NCBI GenBank assembly: GCA_016790635.1
Contig: JAEUOR010000010.1
Location: 62,001 to 126,000 of the forward strand
Reading direction: 5' to 3'
DNA from: Burkholderiales bacterium
GTDB lineage: Bacteria > Pseudomonadota > Gammaproteobacteria > Burkholderiales > JAEUOS01
DNA length: 64,000 nucleotides
Shown: positions 7,472 to 17,193 of the stretch, in pieces
Numbering within the stretch: position 1 is the stretch's first letter
How the letters are laid out: each line of letters starts with the position of its first letter
The notes under the pieces: model-generated
The model's input: the letters and a program-made list of their open reading frames with translations, nothing else
Databases searched by the model: none
Told to the model about the DNA's origin: nothing
Position numbers and translations under genes: made by a program

Positions 7472-8465
7472 GGACATCTCCGGGGTTGGTTTCGGTGGAT
7501 TCGAGTTGGATGGCGCGCTCGACCTTGAGCGCGTAGCGGCCGTTGATGACGCCATAACGGCAGTCGAAGATCGGCACGCCGTCGACTTCGGCAGTCAGCG
7601 TCGGCTTGATGTCGAGGTTGATGATGTCGCCCTGGCGCATGCCGAGGACCTGCGCCAGGGTCACCGGGGCGCGCGCCAGCTGGGCCGTGACCTCGACTTC
7701 CGCGTTCTGCACCTCGCGCATGAGGAGCTTCATCCAGCGCGTGTCGGGTTCGGCGCTGTCGGCCTGGGCGTTGCTGTAGAGCAGGTCGCGGATCGGTTCG
7801 ACCGTCGAGTAGGGTATGCAGACGTGGATCTCGCCGCCGGCCGAGCCCAACTCGACCGCGAAGGTGGTCGTGACGACCACCTCGGATGGCGTCGCGATGT
7901 TGGCGAATTGGGCATGCATCTCGGAGCGAACGTATTCGAAGCGCAGCGGATGCACCGGTTGCCAGGCGTGGCTGTAGTTGTCCAGCACCAACTCGAGCAT
8001 GCGCGTGACGATGCGCATCTCGGTGGCGCTGAAGTCCCGCCCTTCGATGCTCGCCTGGAAGCGGCTGTCGCCGCCAAACAGGTTGTCGATCACCGCGAAC
8101 ACCAGCGCAGGGTCGAAGACGATGAGCGCATTGCCGCGCAGCGGCTTCGGCGCGACGATATTGAGGTTGGCCGGCACGACCAGGTTGCGCACGAAATCGC
8201 CGTACTTCTGCGTCTTGATCGGTCCGATCGAAATTTCCGGACTCTTGCGCATGAAATTGAACATGCCGATGCGCAGCAGGCGCGAGAAGCGCTCGTTGAT
8301 GATCTCCAGGGTCGGCATGCGCCCGCGGACGATGCGCTCCTGGGTGGCCAGGTTGTACGGGCGCGGGCCGTCATTCGCCTCGGCCTCGACGGCCGGCTCC
8401 TCGTCGCCGTTGACGCCCTTCAGGAGGGCATCGACTTCGTCCTGCGAGAGTACTTCCGTGGACAT
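7464..8465 (-). CDS. fliM: flagellar motor switch protein FliM
   Basis: 333 residues, the normal length. FliM is the middle C-ring protein and the target of phospho-CheY. The N-terminal CheY-binding peptide is present as LSQDEVDALLKGV (residues 5-17). The middle CheC-like domain follows, and a C-terminal SpoA domain (about 250-325) pairs with FliN. The ATG at 8465 gives the canonical MSTEVLSQDEVDALL start; a longer frame reaching 8621 overlaps fliL and is not used. It sits 10 bases after fliL. Confidence 0.96.
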   Translation of the reverse strand: MSTEVLSQDEVDALLKGVNGDEEPAVEAEANDGPRPYNLATQERIVRGRMPTLEIINERFSRLLRIGMFNFMRKSPEISIGPIKTQKYGDFVRNLVVPANLNIVAPKPLRGNALIVFDPALVFAVIDNLFGGDSRFQASIEGRDFSATEMRIVTRMLELVLDNYSHAWQPVHPLRFEYVRSEMHAQFANIATPSEVVVTTTFAVELGSAGGEIHVCIPYSTVEPIRDLLYSNAQADSAEPDTRWMKLLMREVQNAEVEVTAQLARAPVTLAQVLGMRQGDIINLDIKPTLTAEVDGVPIFDCRYGVINGRYALKVERAIQLESTETNPGDVHV

Positions 8466-8475
8466 GCGAAGACGC

Positions 8476-8994
8476 CTACTGGATGATGAAGGAGGAAAAA
8501 TGCACGTCGTGGATGCCGCGGTCCTCTTCCTGCGCGCTAGGCGTCTTGGAGTGCTGCATGGTGGCGCGGGCGAGTCCGACGAGTTCTCCCGCCAGCTTGG
8601 CCTTTCCTTGCGGCGACGCAAGCTCCTCGGCGCCCTTGCTGGTTAGCAGCAGGAGCACGCGGCTGCGTACGAGCGGCATCTGCGCCTTGATCGCATCGGC
8701 CACATCCTGTCCGGTCACCTCGAAGGTAAGCCCGATCTGCAGGTAATGCTCGCGACCCGGGTCGTTCAAATTGACCGTGAACTGCTCCAGCGGGGCGAAA
8801 ACCGGCGGTTTGCGCTCGGTTTTCTTTATTTCCTCCTTGGCTTTCGGCTCGGATTTCTTCATGAGCAGGAAGACAGCCGCGCCGCCGCCGGCGGCCAGCA
8901 CCAGCACCAGCGCCAGGATGATCACCAGCAGTTTCTTGCCCTTCTTGGGCGCCGCTGGAACTTCGCCGGCGGTTGCAGCTTGAGCATTTGCCAT
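8476..8994 (-). CDS. fliL: flagellar basal-body-associated protein FliL
   Basis: 172 residues. FliL is a single-pass inner-membrane protein that encircles MotAB stators and supports torque. A Lys-rich cytoplasmic stretch (PKKGKK) precedes one membrane helix (about 22-44, LLVIILALVLVLAAGGGA). The periplasmic domain carries the family-like LEQFTVNLNDPGREHYLQIGLTF and ends with the typical VHFSSFIIQ. It is the first gene of the fliLMNOPQR run; the 174 bases between it and fliK show no clear promoter. Confidence 0.92.
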   Translation of the reverse strand: MANAQAATAGEVPAAPKKGKKLLVIILALVLVLAAGGGAAVFLLMKKSEPKAKEEIKKTERKPPVFAPLEQFTVNLNDPGREHYLQIGLTFEVTGQDVADAIKAQMPLVRSRVLLLLTSKGAEELASPQGKAKLAGELVGLARATMQHSKTPSAQEEDRGIHDVHFSSFIIQ

Positions 8995-9168
8995 TTGCTA
9001 CCCTCGTGACAGGTGACGATCCGGTCGCCTGGTGCCACGAGCTTCCTGGCGCAGGAAGTGTGGTTCAGGCGTCCGACAACGTCATTGTTGATCCTCGGTC
9101 ATTGCGTCCATGGCTTGAAAAGGCGCAGGATTCCGGTGCTGCTCGCGCCGGATCGCATCTGCGCGGGT

Positions 9169-10362
9169 TCAGGCGAAGGTATCGACCAGTCCACGCGGCG
9201 CCGGCATCGTGCGCACGGTCACGACGCCCGCGCTCGCCCCGCCCACGGCGCCCGGCGCGGATCCTTCGGCGGCCGGTTGCCGCCCGGACCGCGCAGGCTC
9301 ATCGCCATCGGATCCCTGCGCGCCGACGTTGGCGCCGGACATGGCCAGGCCGTTCTCTGCCAGCATCTCCTCCAGGCGATGCAGCGCGTCCTCGACCGCG
9401 ACGCGCGTGTCCGGCTGGGCGACCGCGAAGTTCACCATCACCTCGTTATTGGCCAGCTCGATGCGCACCGTGATGGGGCCCAGTTCGGCGGGACGAACGC
9501 GGATCTCGGCGTGTTCGACCCCGTTCTTTGCCATCCACGTGACGCGCTGGGCCGCCTGATCGATGAAGCGTGCGGTGCCGACCGGCGCCTCGATGGCCAG
9601 ACGTGCCGGCGGCATCGAGCTGTCATGGCGCGACGCGAGTGGAGAGGTAACGGACGTTTCGCCGGCCATGACGCGGGTGGGCGTGCCGGTAGCCTCGAGA
9701 GCTTGGGCCGCCCGGCTTTCGGCAACTTCCGCCATGCGCGGCAAGGCGGTTGTGTCCCGCATTTCCGTTCCATCCGTCGCGGGCTCGTTTGCGCGCAATG
9801 CCAGTTGGCCAAAATCGTGCAGGGCGGACTTGCTCTCCCCCGGCATTTCGCGGGCGACGGCCCCCGTGGTCAGCGGGGAGTTGGCAGTTGTCCCCGAAGG
9901 CTGCGCCAGTGCTGGGGTGGCCGGCAGGGTCGGAATCGCGGGGCGATCCGGTTGAAGTGCGGCAGGAGTTCCGACGTCATCGGATTGCGCCCCCTTAAGG
10001 CCGCGCACGAGTGCACCCTCGGCGGGCTGGTCCCGGTCGTCGGGCTTGAGCGCTAGAGCAGCGGCGCGTGTAAGGAGGCCTGCATCAACGACGATTGGCG
10101 CATCGGTCGCCGGCGGCTGTGGAACTGATTCGGGTGCCAAGGCCCTGGCTTCCATCCCGGCAATGTCGGAGGTAGGCTGTGTTTCGGCCAGAGGGTCGTC
10201 GTCGCGGCCGCTCTCCGCGGACTCGCGGCTGGCGTTGCCCTGCGCGCTACGCAGGGCGTCATCGAACCCTGAGGGGGTATCGGCTTTGCCCGCGCGCGCG
10301 ACGCTGGCAGGAGGTTCGGCGTTCGCCTTGGCCGCAATCAGGTTGGCAGTACCGGGAGACAT
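9169..10362 (-). CDS. fliK: flagellar hook-length control protein FliK
   Basis: 397 residues. FliK is exported during hook growth, measures hook length and switches export specificity through FlhB. The N-terminal two thirds is a low-complexity, Ala/Pro/Asp/Glu-rich ruler. The C-terminal domain (about 265-355) is conserved: RVTWMAKNGVEHAEIRVRPA followed by LGPITVRIELANNEVMVNFA, which is the Flg_hook switch domain. Two in-frame ATGs lie at 10368 and 10362; GAGG lies about 7 bases before 10362, so I prefer that one. It sits 27 bases after fliJ. Confidence 0.9.
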   Translation of the reverse strand: MSPGTANLIAAKANAEPPASVARAGKADTPSGFDDALRSAQGNASRESAESGRDDDPLAETQPTSDIAGMEARALAPESVPQPPATDAPIVVDAGLLTRAAALALKPDDRDQPAEGALVRGLKGAQSDDVGTPAALQPDRPAIPTLPATPALAQPSGTTANSPLTTGAVAREMPGESKSALHDFGQLALRANEPATDGTEMRDTTALPRMAEVAESRAAQALEATGTPTRVMAGETSVTSPLASRHDSSMPPARLAIEAPVGTARFIDQAAQRVTWMAKNGVEHAEIRVRPAELGPITVRIELANNEVMVNFAVAQPDTRVAVEDALHRLEEMLAENGLAMSGANVGAQGSDGDEPARSGRQPAAEGSAPGAVGGASAGVVTVRTMPAPRGLVDTFA

Positions 10363-10389
10363 GGGCATTCCTCGCGATGGGTGAATGGA

Positions 10390-10827
10390 CTAATGGCTGA
10401 AAGCGGGGCGGCAGCGTGCGGCAAACTCGTCTTCCGCGCGCCGTTCTCGCCGCCGGTCGCGCAGCGCCTGCGCGGCTGCGCGACGCTCGGCAAGCGTGCT
10501 GTAGGCCGACAGCGAGCGGCGCTCACCCTGCCAGCGCGCACGCGCGTCAGCGAGGCGTTGATGCCAGAAATCCGCGTCGGCCTGCTGTTGGGCCACGGCT
10601 TCATCGAGGCGTTCGACGAAGGCGCGGAAGTTTTCGATCGTGGCGCCTCCGGCGCCGCGCCGCTTGGCTTCGTCCATGCGCGCCCGGTACTCGTCGCGAT
10701 AGGACGAAAGTACCGCGCGCTTCTTGCTCGACTCCTCGTGTCGTCGCATCAGCTGTGCCATCTGGGCGGCCGCCGCGTCCGAGCGTTGCTGCGACAGGTC
10801 GATCAGGGTCGCGTATGCGTGTGCCAT
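10390..10827 (-). CDS. fliJ: flagellar export chaperone/stalk protein FliJ
   Basis: 145 residues, almost entirely charged helix rich in Arg, Ala, Glu and Gln. This is the coiled coil of FliJ that threads through the FliI hexamer and activates the export gate via FlhA. I chose the ATG at 10827, giving MAHAYATLIDLSQQ, the family-like start. A TTG at 10842 would overlap the fliI stop. Its place directly after fliI is the standard order. Confidence 0.88.
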   Translation of the reverse strand: MAHAYATLIDLSQQRSDAAAAQMAQLMRRHEESSKKRAVLSSYRDEYRARMDEAKRRGAGGATIENFRAFVERLDEAVAQQQADADFWHQRLADARARWQGERRSLSAYSTLAERRAAAQALRDRRRERRAEDEFAARCRPAFSH

Positions 10828-10838
10828 GCGGGAAGGTC

Positions 10839-12266
10839 TCAATGGATAGCGGGTTGGACGTTTGCCAGGAGTTCGCCCAGCCGGGAAACCGATTGCTGGC
10901 GGGAGGCATGCTCGTGCATGTCCTGTTGCAAGAAGGCGTTGAGCCGGGCTTCCAGCGCGATGGCTTGGTCGAGCAGCGGGTCGCTGCCGGCCGCATAGGC
11001 GCCGACATTGATCAGGTCGCGGTTGCGCCGCAGGCGCGAAACCAGGGCCTTGAGTCGGCGCGCATGCGCGAGTTGTTCGGGGGGGACGACTGCGGCCATC
11101 ACGCGGCTGATCGACTGCTCGACGTCGATGGCAGGGTAATGACCGGACTCCGCGAGGTCGCGTGAGAGCACGACATGCCCGTCCAGGATGGCGCGTGCCG
11201 CGTCGCCGATCGGATCCTGTGGATCGTCGCCTTCGGTGAGCACCGTATAGAAGGCGGTGATCGAGCCGGCGCCTCCGCTGCTGCCGGTGCCATTGCCGGC
11301 GCGCTCGACCAACTGCGGCAGCTTGGCGAAGACCGACGGCGGATAGCCCTTGGTGGCCGGCGGCTCGCCGATGGCCAGGGCGATTTCACGTTGCGCCATC
11401 GCGTAGCGGGTCAGCGAGTCCATGATCAGGAGCACATGGCGACCGCGATCCCGGAAATGCTCCGCCACCGTAGTCGCGTACGCGGCGCCCTGCATGCGCA
11501 GGAGCGGCGGAGCGTCCGCGGGCGCGGCGATGACGACCGCACGTGCGAGGCCTTGTGCTCCGAGTGAATCCTCGATGAACTCCTTGACCTCGCGGCCGCG
11601 TTCACCGATCAGGCCGACCACGGTCACGTCGGCGTCGGTGTAGCGCGCCATCATGCCCAGCAGCACGCTCTTGCCCACGCCGGAGCCGGCGAACAGGCCC
11701 ATGCGCTGGCCGCGCCCGACGGTGATGAGGGCGTTGATGGCGCGCACACCGGTATCGAGCGCTTCACTGACCGGCGCGCGGTCAATGGGATTGAGCGGAC
11801 GGGCCGAGAGCGGGGCGCGCAACACGGAGTCGATCGGCCCCAGCGAGTCCAGCGGCCGTCCCTGCGCATCGAGGACGCGCCCGAGCAGGGCATCACCCAC
11901 CGGCAGGTGCTTGGTACGGTCCTCGCTGCGCCGCCAGGGGTGATTGGTCGCCCCGAAGCGCGGCGGGGTGAATTGCGTGTCGGCGGGAGTCACCGTCGCA
12001 CCCGGGGCCAGCCCGTGGATGTCCGAGGTGGGCATGAGGAAGAGGCGATTGCCGGCGAATCCGACCACTTCGGCCTCGACCGGGTTCATGCCGTCCTGGG
12101 CCACCAGGCATGAGCTGCCCACCGGCAGGCGCAACCCGACCGTCTCCATGACCAGGCCGGCGACCCGCGTCAGTTTGCCGCGCGCCTCCAGCGGCGGGGC
12201 CGACGACAGATGGGCGCGGCATTGCGCCAGGAACGCCGGCCACGGATTGGCGTCGGAGTTGCTCAT
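10839..12266 (-). CDS. fliI: flagellum-specific ATPase FliI
   Basis: 475 residues. FliI is the F1-beta-like ATPase that powers substrate unfolding and entry in flagellar export. The Walker A loop GSGVGKS, the Walker B region [15 protein letters not shown] and [12 protein letters not shown] are intact. The ATG at 12266 gives MSNSDANPW and overlaps the fliH stop as ATGA-type coupling; a frame extending to 12416 shadows fliH and is not used. The C-terminus overlaps the possible TTG of fliJ only. Confidence 0.96.
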   Translation of the reverse strand: MSNSDANPWPAFLAQCRAHLSSAPPLEARGKLTRVAGLVMETVGLRLPVGSSCLVAQDGMNPVEAEVVGFAGNRLFLMPTSDIHGLAPGATVTPADTQFTPPRFGATNHPWRRSEDRTKHLPVGDALLGRVLDAQGRPLDSLGPIDSVLRAPLSARPLNPIDRAPVSEALDTGVRAINALITVGRGQRMGLFAGSGVGKSVLLGMMARYTDADVTVVGLIGERGREVKEFIEDSLGAQGLARAVVIAAPADAPPLLRMQGAAYATTVAEHFRDRGRHVLLIMDSLTRYAMAQREIALAIGEPPATKGYPPSVFAKLPQLVERAGNGTGSSGGAGSITAFYTVLTEGDDPQDPIGDAARAILDGHVVLSRDLAESGHYPAIDVEQSISRVMAAVVPPEQLAHARRLKALVSRLRRNRDLINVGAYAAGSDPLLDQAIALEARLNAFLQQDMHEHASRQQSVSRLGELLANVQPAIH

Positions 12267-12895
12267 TCCAGGTCCGTGCGACGTCCGGCGGTATCGACCC
12301 CCAGCATCGCGGCAGCCCGCCGCCAGCGAGTGGCAAGGGTCGCGTCGACCTCGCCGTCGGTGGTCGCGACCCGACAGCCGCCGGGTTCGATGGCCGCCTC
12401 CTCGATGATGCGCCACTGCGACACCGCCAGGGCTTCACCAAGATGGCGGCGCACGAAGTCCACGTCCCCGGGATTGAGATAGAGCTGCGGGTGTGCGGCA
12501 TCGCCGGCCAAGTCGGTGGCCTCGCAGATGGCGGGCAGGATCGCCTGCGGGTTGATGGTCAGTTCCGCGCGCAGCATGTGGCGTGCGATCTCGGCCGCCA
12601 GGTTGAGCAGAGCTGCGGCGGTTTCCGCCTCCAAGTGGTGGCGCGCCTGCGCCAGCGATTCGGCGATGCGCTTGAGGTGCGCGGCCTCGGCGTCCGCCGC
12701 GGCGCGTCCGTCGGCCCGCCCGGCGGCGAAGCCGGCTGCGTAGGCCTGGCTGCGCACGGCCTCGGCGGCGCGCCGTTCGGCCTCCTCGCGCGCCGTCGCC
12801 ACGCCGTCGATGCGCGCATCGGCCGCCAGGCTGGCGAACTGCCAGGGCTTGTAGGCATCGGCCATTGCGCCGTCGCGCTTAAATGAAGCCGTCAT
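12263..12895 (-). CDS. fliH: flagellar export regulator FliH
   Basis: 210 residues. FliH is the peripheral stalk that holds FliI at the C ring. It is rich in Ala, Arg and Glu, with the [17 protein letters not shown] stretch that resembles the GxxxG-type repeats of the family. The C-terminal globular domain contains [15 protein letters not shown] and [18 protein letters not shown]. The start is uncertain: ATG at 12895 (preceded by AAGGGTGG) is preferred over GTG at 12901 and ATG at 12865. The 5' end overlaps fliG by 17 bases. Confidence 0.9.
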   Translation of the reverse strand: MTASFKRDGAMADAYKPWQFASLAADARIDGVATAREEAERRAAEAVRSQAYAAGFAAGRADGRAAADAEAAHLKRIAESLAQARHHLEAETAAALLNLAAEIARHMLRAELTINPQAILPAICEATDLAGDAAHPQLYLNPGDVDFVRRHLGEALAVSQWRIIEEAAIEPGGCRVATTDGEVDATLATRWRRAAAMLGVDTAGRRTDLE

Positions 12896-13877
12896 CGCCA
12901 CCCTTGCCTCCCAGCATGATCTGCCCTTCGTCGACCAGGCGCCTGACGATCTTGAGCATTTCCTTTTGCTCGGCCTCGACCTCGGAGACCCGCACGGGCC
13001 CCTTGGACTCGAGGTCTTCGCGCAGGGTCTCCGCGGCGCGCGACGACATGTTCTTGAGGATCTTCTCGCGCAGTTCCGGGCTGGCGCCCTTCAGGGCCAC
13101 CACCAGCGAGTCGGACTGCACCTCCTTCAACAGCGACTGGATGCCCTTGTCATCGACGTCGATCAGGTTGTCGAAGACGAACATCTCGTCCGTGATCGAC
13201 TGGGCGATCTCTTCGTCAACCGCGCGCATCGCATCGAGGATCCCGGTCTCCGATGAAGAGCCGACGAAGTTGAGAATCTCGGCCGCGGTGCGCACCCCGC
13301 CCATGGCGGCCTGCTTCATGTTGCCGCTGCCCGACAAGAGGCCCGCGATTGAATCGTTGAGTTCGCGCAGCGCCTGCGGATGGATGCCGTCCAGGGTGGC
13401 GATGCGCATGACGACGTCCCCGCGCAATCGGTCGGAGAGCTGGTTGAGGATTCCGGCGGCGTGATCGCGCTCCAGATGCACCAGGATCGAGGCGATGATC
13501 TGCGGGTGCTCGCTCTTGATCAGTTCGGCCACGGTGGCTGCGTCCATCCACTTGAGGCCCTCGATGCCACTGGTGTCGCCGCCTGCCACGATGCGGTCGA
13601 GCACGAACTTGGCCTTCTTTTCGCCCAGGGCGCGATTGAGCACGCCGCGCACGTAGGCATCGGAATCCAGGCCAATCGAGCTCTGCGTGTCGACCTCGTC
13701 ATGAAACTTGGTCAGCACGGCATCGATCTTTTCGCGCGGCACGTTTTTCAGGCGTGCCATCGCGGCGCCGATCTTCTGCGCCTCCTTCGGGTTCAGGAAC
13801 TTGAAGACCTCGGCCGCCTCCTCCTCGCCCAGGCTCATGAGCAGGATCGCGCCGTCCTCGACACCGGTGTCATCCAT
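12879..13877 (-). CDS. fliG: flagellar motor switch protein FliG
   Basis: 332 residues, the usual length. FliG is the top layer of the C ring. It binds FliF through its N-terminus and meets MotA through the charged C-terminal helix, thereby generating torque. Seen here: LLMSLGEEEAAEVFKFL at the N-terminus, the EHPQIIASILVHL middle-domain motif (EHPQ), and the C-terminal torque segment with alternating charges ending REDLESKGPVRVSEVEAEQK. The start overlaps the fliF stop by 8 bases. Confidence 0.96.
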   Translation of the reverse strand: MDDTGVEDGAILLMSLGEEEAAEVFKFLNPKEAQKIGAAMARLKNVPREKIDAVLTKFHDEVDTQSSIGLDSDAYVRGVLNRALGEKKAKFVLDRIVAGGDTSGIEGLKWMDAATVAELIKSEHPQIIASILVHLERDHAAGILNQLSDRLRGDVVMRIATLDGIHPQALRELNDSIAGLLSGSGNMKQAAMGGVRTAAEILNFVGSSSETGILDAMRAVDEEIAQSITDEMFVFDNLIDVDDKGIQSLLKEVQSDSLVVALKGASPELREKILKNMSSRAAETLREDLESKGPVRVSEVEAEQKEMLKIVRRLVDEGQIMLGGKGGDDGFI

Positions 13878-15504
13878 TTGCGCCGGTCCAGTTGCGCACT
13901 ACGCTTGCGACCACGCGCGGGTCGTTCTTGGCACGGGCGCGTGCGGTCTCGAGCGGATCGGCCGGAGCGGGCAGGGCGGGGGCGCCCTGCGGGTCGTCCG
14001 CGGCAGCGGTTTCCTGCGCCGGCGGCGGCGGGCTGAATGCCAGAATCTGGCGCAAGAGCGGTCGCAGCACGCCCAGCACGGCATAGAGGACGATCGCCGC
14101 GATCAGGACGTGCTTGCCCACTTCCTTGATGGTGGCCATCGTGTCGGGTTGCTGCCACAAGGGAACCGGCGGCAGTACCTCGACCTCGCGCGGCGTGAAC
14201 GGCGAGTTGACGACGTTGAGCGAGTCGCCGCGATCGCTGGAAAAGCCGATGGCGTCGCGCACGAGCTTGGTGACCTTCTCGATCTCCTCGGCCGGCAGGG
14301 GCACAGGAGCGGTTCCGGGCTTGGCGCCGACGGCCTTCTTGTGGTTGATGACGACTGCTGCCGACAGGCGCTTGATCCCGCCGGCTGATGACTTGACATG
14401 CTTGATGGTCTTGTCGATCTCATAGTTGGTGACCGAGTCGCGGCGCGACTGTGCACCCTGTGCTCCGCCGGCCGCACCCTGCGGATTGGTTTGACCCGCG
14501 CCGGCGATGGGCGCGGTCGCGCCCCCGGGAGGCTGGTTCGACAGGGCTCCCGGCACCCCTGCGCCGGCGCCTGTGCCGTTGACCGATTCGCTGGTCTGCT
14601 GGCTGCGTACAACCGACTGCTCGCGGTTTGCGTTGGGCTTGAAATTCTCCGAGGTCGACTCGGCGACATTGAAGTCGATGTCTGCCGAGACCTGCGCGCG
14701 CACGTTGTCGGCGCCATAGAGCGGCGTCAGGATCTCCATGATGCGGCGCACATGCGCCTGCTCTATTTGCTGGACATAGGCCAGCTGGGTCGGGTCCAGC
14801 GTTGCGGCGCTGCCATCGCTTTGCGTGGAGAGGAGCTTGCCGTGCTGATCGATGATGCTTACGTTTTTGGCCGGCAGGTCGGGCAGGCTCGAGGACACCA
14901 GGTGGGTGATGCCGGCGATCTGCGCCGCTTCAAGCGTGCGGCCGGGCGCGAGCGACACCAGCACCGAGGCCGTCGGACGAGCCTGCTCGCGCATGAACAC
15001 CGATGGCTTCGGGATCGCCAAGTGCACGCGCGCCGACTGCACCGCCGATAAAGCCACGATGGAACGCGTCAGCTCACCCTCGAGCGCGCGCTGGTAGTTC
15101 ACCTGTTCCTGGAACTGGGTGGTGCCGAATTTCTGGTTGTCGAGCAGGTCGAAGCCGACCCCGCTCTTCGGCAGACCCTGAGACGCCAGCTTGAGGCGCG
15201 TTTCGTGGATGCGATCGCCTGCGACGAGGATTGTTCCGCCCTCGCCCATCTTGTAAGGGACGCCGCTCTGGTTGAGTGCGGCAATGACCGCGCCACCGTC
15301 CTTGTCCGGCAGTTGCGCGAACAGCACGCGGTAGTCCGGCGTATTGCTCCATATCCACGCCGCGGCGAGGATTGCAATGGCGGCGGCGGCGCCGACCATG
15401 CTGGCGATCTTGTTGCGCGCCGGCAGCGCATTCCAGCCGGCCGCCAGATCGTTGCCGGCGCGTATCAAGCCCTGGGGTTGGGCGAGGGTCGAGTTGTCTG
15501 CCAT
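13870..15504 (-). CDS. fliF: flagellar MS-ring protein FliF
   Basis: 544 residues. FliF builds the MS ring in the inner membrane, the first structure made. Two membrane helices flank a large periplasmic part: about 31-50 (IASMVGAAAAIAILAAAWIW) and about 450-470. The ring-building motifs carry the YRVLFAQLPDKDGG and GSGVGFDLLD-like stretches (here KSGVGFDLLDNQKFGTTQF). The C-terminal tail ends RNWTGANG, the FliG-binding peptide. The gene is divergent from fliE; the 175 bases between them must hold both promoters, but no consensus site is clear. Confidence 0.95.
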   Translation of the reverse strand: MADNSTLAQPQGLIRAGNDLAAGWNALPARNKIASMVGAAAAIAILAAAWIWSNTPDYRVLFAQLPDKDGGAVIAALNQSGVPYKMGEGGTILVAGDRIHETRLKLASQGLPKSGVGFDLLDNQKFGTTQFQEQVNYQRALEGELTRSIVALSAVQSARVHLAIPKPSVFMREQARPTASVLVSLAPGRTLEAAQIAGITHLVSSSLPDLPAKNVSIIDQHGKLLSTQSDGSAATLDPTQLAYVQQIEQAHVRRIMEILTPLYGADNVRAQVSADIDFNVAESTSENFKPNANREQSVVRSQQTSESVNGTGAGAGVPGALSNQPPGGATAPIAGAGQTNPQGAAGGAQGAQSRRDSVTNYEIDKTIKHVKSSAGGIKRLSAAVVINHKKAVGAKPGTAPVPLPAEEIEKVTKLVRDAIGFSSDRGDSLNVVNSPFTPREVEVLPPVPLWQQPDTMATIKEVGKHVLIAAIVLYAVLGVLRPLLRQILAFSPPPPAQETAAADDPQGAPALPAPADPLETARARAKNDPRVVASVVRNWTGANG

Positions 15505-15679
15505 GTCGGTGCGCGTTGCGGTTGACCGGTTGCTCGAAAACGATTATGCGAAGCGCCCCGGAGCACGCATGTGGCGAGGAGCACGGCTTTTGCGTGGCAT
15601 TTCGGACCCGCCCTCCGTACTTGGCCGCGCTACGATGCCTGCATCCGAAAAAGCGCGTCATTCACGCGAGGAGAGAGGC

Positions 15680-15982
15680 ATGAACGAGATCACTGCGGTG
15701 CGAAACGCGATCGAGGTGGCCCGCCCGGCCGGAGCGTCCGGCAGTGCGTCGGCGGTCGGTGGCGGATTCGGACAAGCCCTGGCGCGCGCGCTGGAGAACG
15801 TCAATTCCGCCCAGGCGGAGGCCGGCAACCTGGGGCGTCGCTTTCAGCTCGGTGACGAATCGGTGAGCCTGGAAGAGACCATGATCGCGATGCAGAAGTC
15901 GAGCATTGGATTCCAGGCAGTGGTGCAGGCGCGCAACCGGTTGGTCTCCGCCTACAACGACATCATGAACATGAACGTCTGA
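15680..15982 (+). CDS. fliE: flagellar hook-basal body protein FliE
   Basis: 100 residues. FliE joins the MS ring to the proximal rod and is needed for export of the other rod proteins. The C-terminal half carries family-typical LEETMIAMQKSSIGFQAVVQ and RNRLVSAYNDIMNMNV. I chose the ATG at 15680, which has AGGAGAGAGG just upstream; longer in-frame extensions have no support. It stands alone on the plus strand, divergent from fliF, and is convergent with ycgR. Confidence 0.95.
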   Translation: MNEITAVRNAIEVARPAGASGSASAVGGGFGQALARALENVNSAQAEAGNLGRRFQLGDESVSLEETMIAMQKSSIGFQAVVQARNRLVSAYNDIMNMNV

Positions 15983-16047
15983 GCCGCGCGGCTATCGCCG
16001 CGGCGCGCACTCTCAGTGCTGCGCGCTGGCGCGTGCCTTGCTTGCGG

Positions 16048-16785
16048 CTAGCGTGCCGCCGTGCGGGCGTTCTTTTGCAGGTCGTTGATGCTGCGCTGGA
16101 TCAGGCTGGCGACGGTCCCGGCCAGGTTGTGGAAGCGGCAGCCGTAGCGCAGTCCGCGCTCGCCCCCGGCGGGGCGGTGATTGCGGATTTCAAGCGAGAC
16201 CTTGATCGCGCCGTATTCGGGCAGCATGAGGCTGCAGTCGTCAAACACCGCTCCCGACACGAACTCGCGTACCGGAGGGCCGGTCAGCACCGCCACGCCC
16301 CCGACCGAGAGGTCGCCGAGTGAAAACGTCGCCGGTTCGCGGCCGGGCAGCGGCACGCAGATGGATAGCCCTGCTGCCTTGGGCGGGGCGACGCGAAAGC
16401 TTTCGCGCCTTTGCAGGCGCAGGATGGACTGGGGCAGCGGGCCACTGAGGGCGGGGCGGCCTGTGTGCATCGAGACGCGCAGTTGGCGCAGCGCGAACTG
16501 GGTCTTGATCTGGTCCACGAAAGTGATCGCGATGACCGTGGGACTCGCGGCGATCGCCTGCGTGGTCGCATCATCCTGGGCGGCGTCGAGGACAACGCCG
16601 GAGCGCGAGTCTGCCGCCAGGAGCGTCGAGACGATGAAGCGATCGGCGCCGAAGTAAAGGGTGACCAGCAGGCGGCGTGCGGCGATGTCCTTGAGGATGT
16701 TCTCGACCTCGATGGCCGCGCGCAGGCGGTAATCGTCGTTGGCCTGGCCGTCGGATTCGGGGCGGATGTCGGTACGTGCGCTCAT
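16048..16785 (-). CDS. ycgR: PilZ-domain flagellar brake protein YcgR
   Basis: 245 residues. YcgR binds c-di-GMP and then contacts the stator and switch (MotA, FliG, FliM) to slow the motor. An N-terminal YcgR domain (about 20-115) is followed by a PilZ domain (about 120-230). The c-di-GMP ligands are present: RRESFR (the RxxxR motif) and DLSVGG (the DxSxxG motif). This connects the two cyclases later in the window to the motor. The gene is followed by fliE in convergent orientation and separated from fliT by about 90 bases. Confidence 0.9.
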   Translation of the reverse strand: MSARTDIRPESDGQANDDYRLRAAIEVENILKDIAARRLLVTLYFGADRFIVSTLLAADSRSGVVLDAAQDDATTQAIAASPTVIAITFVDQIKTQFALRQLRVSMHTGRPALSGPLPQSILRLQRRESFRVAPPKAAGLSICVPLPGREPATFSLGDLSVGGVAVLTGPPVREFVSGAVFDDCSLMLPEYGAIKVSLEIRNHRPAGGERGLRYGCRFHNLAGTVASLIQRSINDLQKNARTAAR

Positions 16786-16872
16786 GGACTGATGCTACCG
16801 TCCGGCGCTGCCAGCCATGGCTCGAAAACCGCCGCCACGCGGCGCCTACTCCGCGCTTGACCGCGTGCCGCG

Positions 16873-17193
16873 CTAGGCCTGGTAGACGTCGCGCAGGCGC
16901 CGTTCGCGAGTGGCACCCGCGATGAACACCTCGAGCTGCTTCAACCAGGGAAGCGTGAGTTCGCGGATTTCCGCATCGTGATCGAGGATCTCGGAGAGGA
17001 CACGCATGCGGCGCTCGCGTTCACGTTGCCCCAGAAGCTCATCCTGTCCGCCGGCCTTGAGCTCGGCGATGCGTCGCGCGCACTCCTCTTCAGCGCTCAC
17101 CAGGGCGTCCCAGTCACCGGCACGTGCTGCCGCCAGCATTCCGCGACTGGCGTCGGCGACCCGGGTGTAGTGTTCGATGCGTCCCATGCTCAT
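16873..17193 (-). CDS. fliT: flagellar protein FliT (filament-cap chaperone)
   Basis: 106 residues, mainly helical. FliT keeps FliD unassembled in the cytoplasm and in enterobacteria also restrains FlhDC. Sequence similarity is modest; the small size, the Trp-containing helix GDWDALVSAEEECARRI and the place after fliS make the call. The ATG at 17193 overlaps the fliS stop as ATGA; a second ATG at 17187 is possible. Confidence 0.8.
   Translation of the reverse strand: MSMGRIEHYTRVADASRGMLAAARAGDWDALVSAEEECARRIAELKAGGQDELLGQRERERRMRVLSEILDHDAEIRELTLPWLKQLEVFIAGATRERRLRDVYQA

Noticed and set aside
15036..15050. GCCGATAA sequence matching the sigma-28 -10 on the plus strand
   Set aside because: It lies inside fliF on the opposite strand with no TAAA box at the proper distance and no gene downstream.
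15505..15679. GG and GC pairs between fliF and fliE as a sigma-54 promoter
   Set aside because: The best pair has a 12-base instead of 10-base spacing and no GGCAC context.
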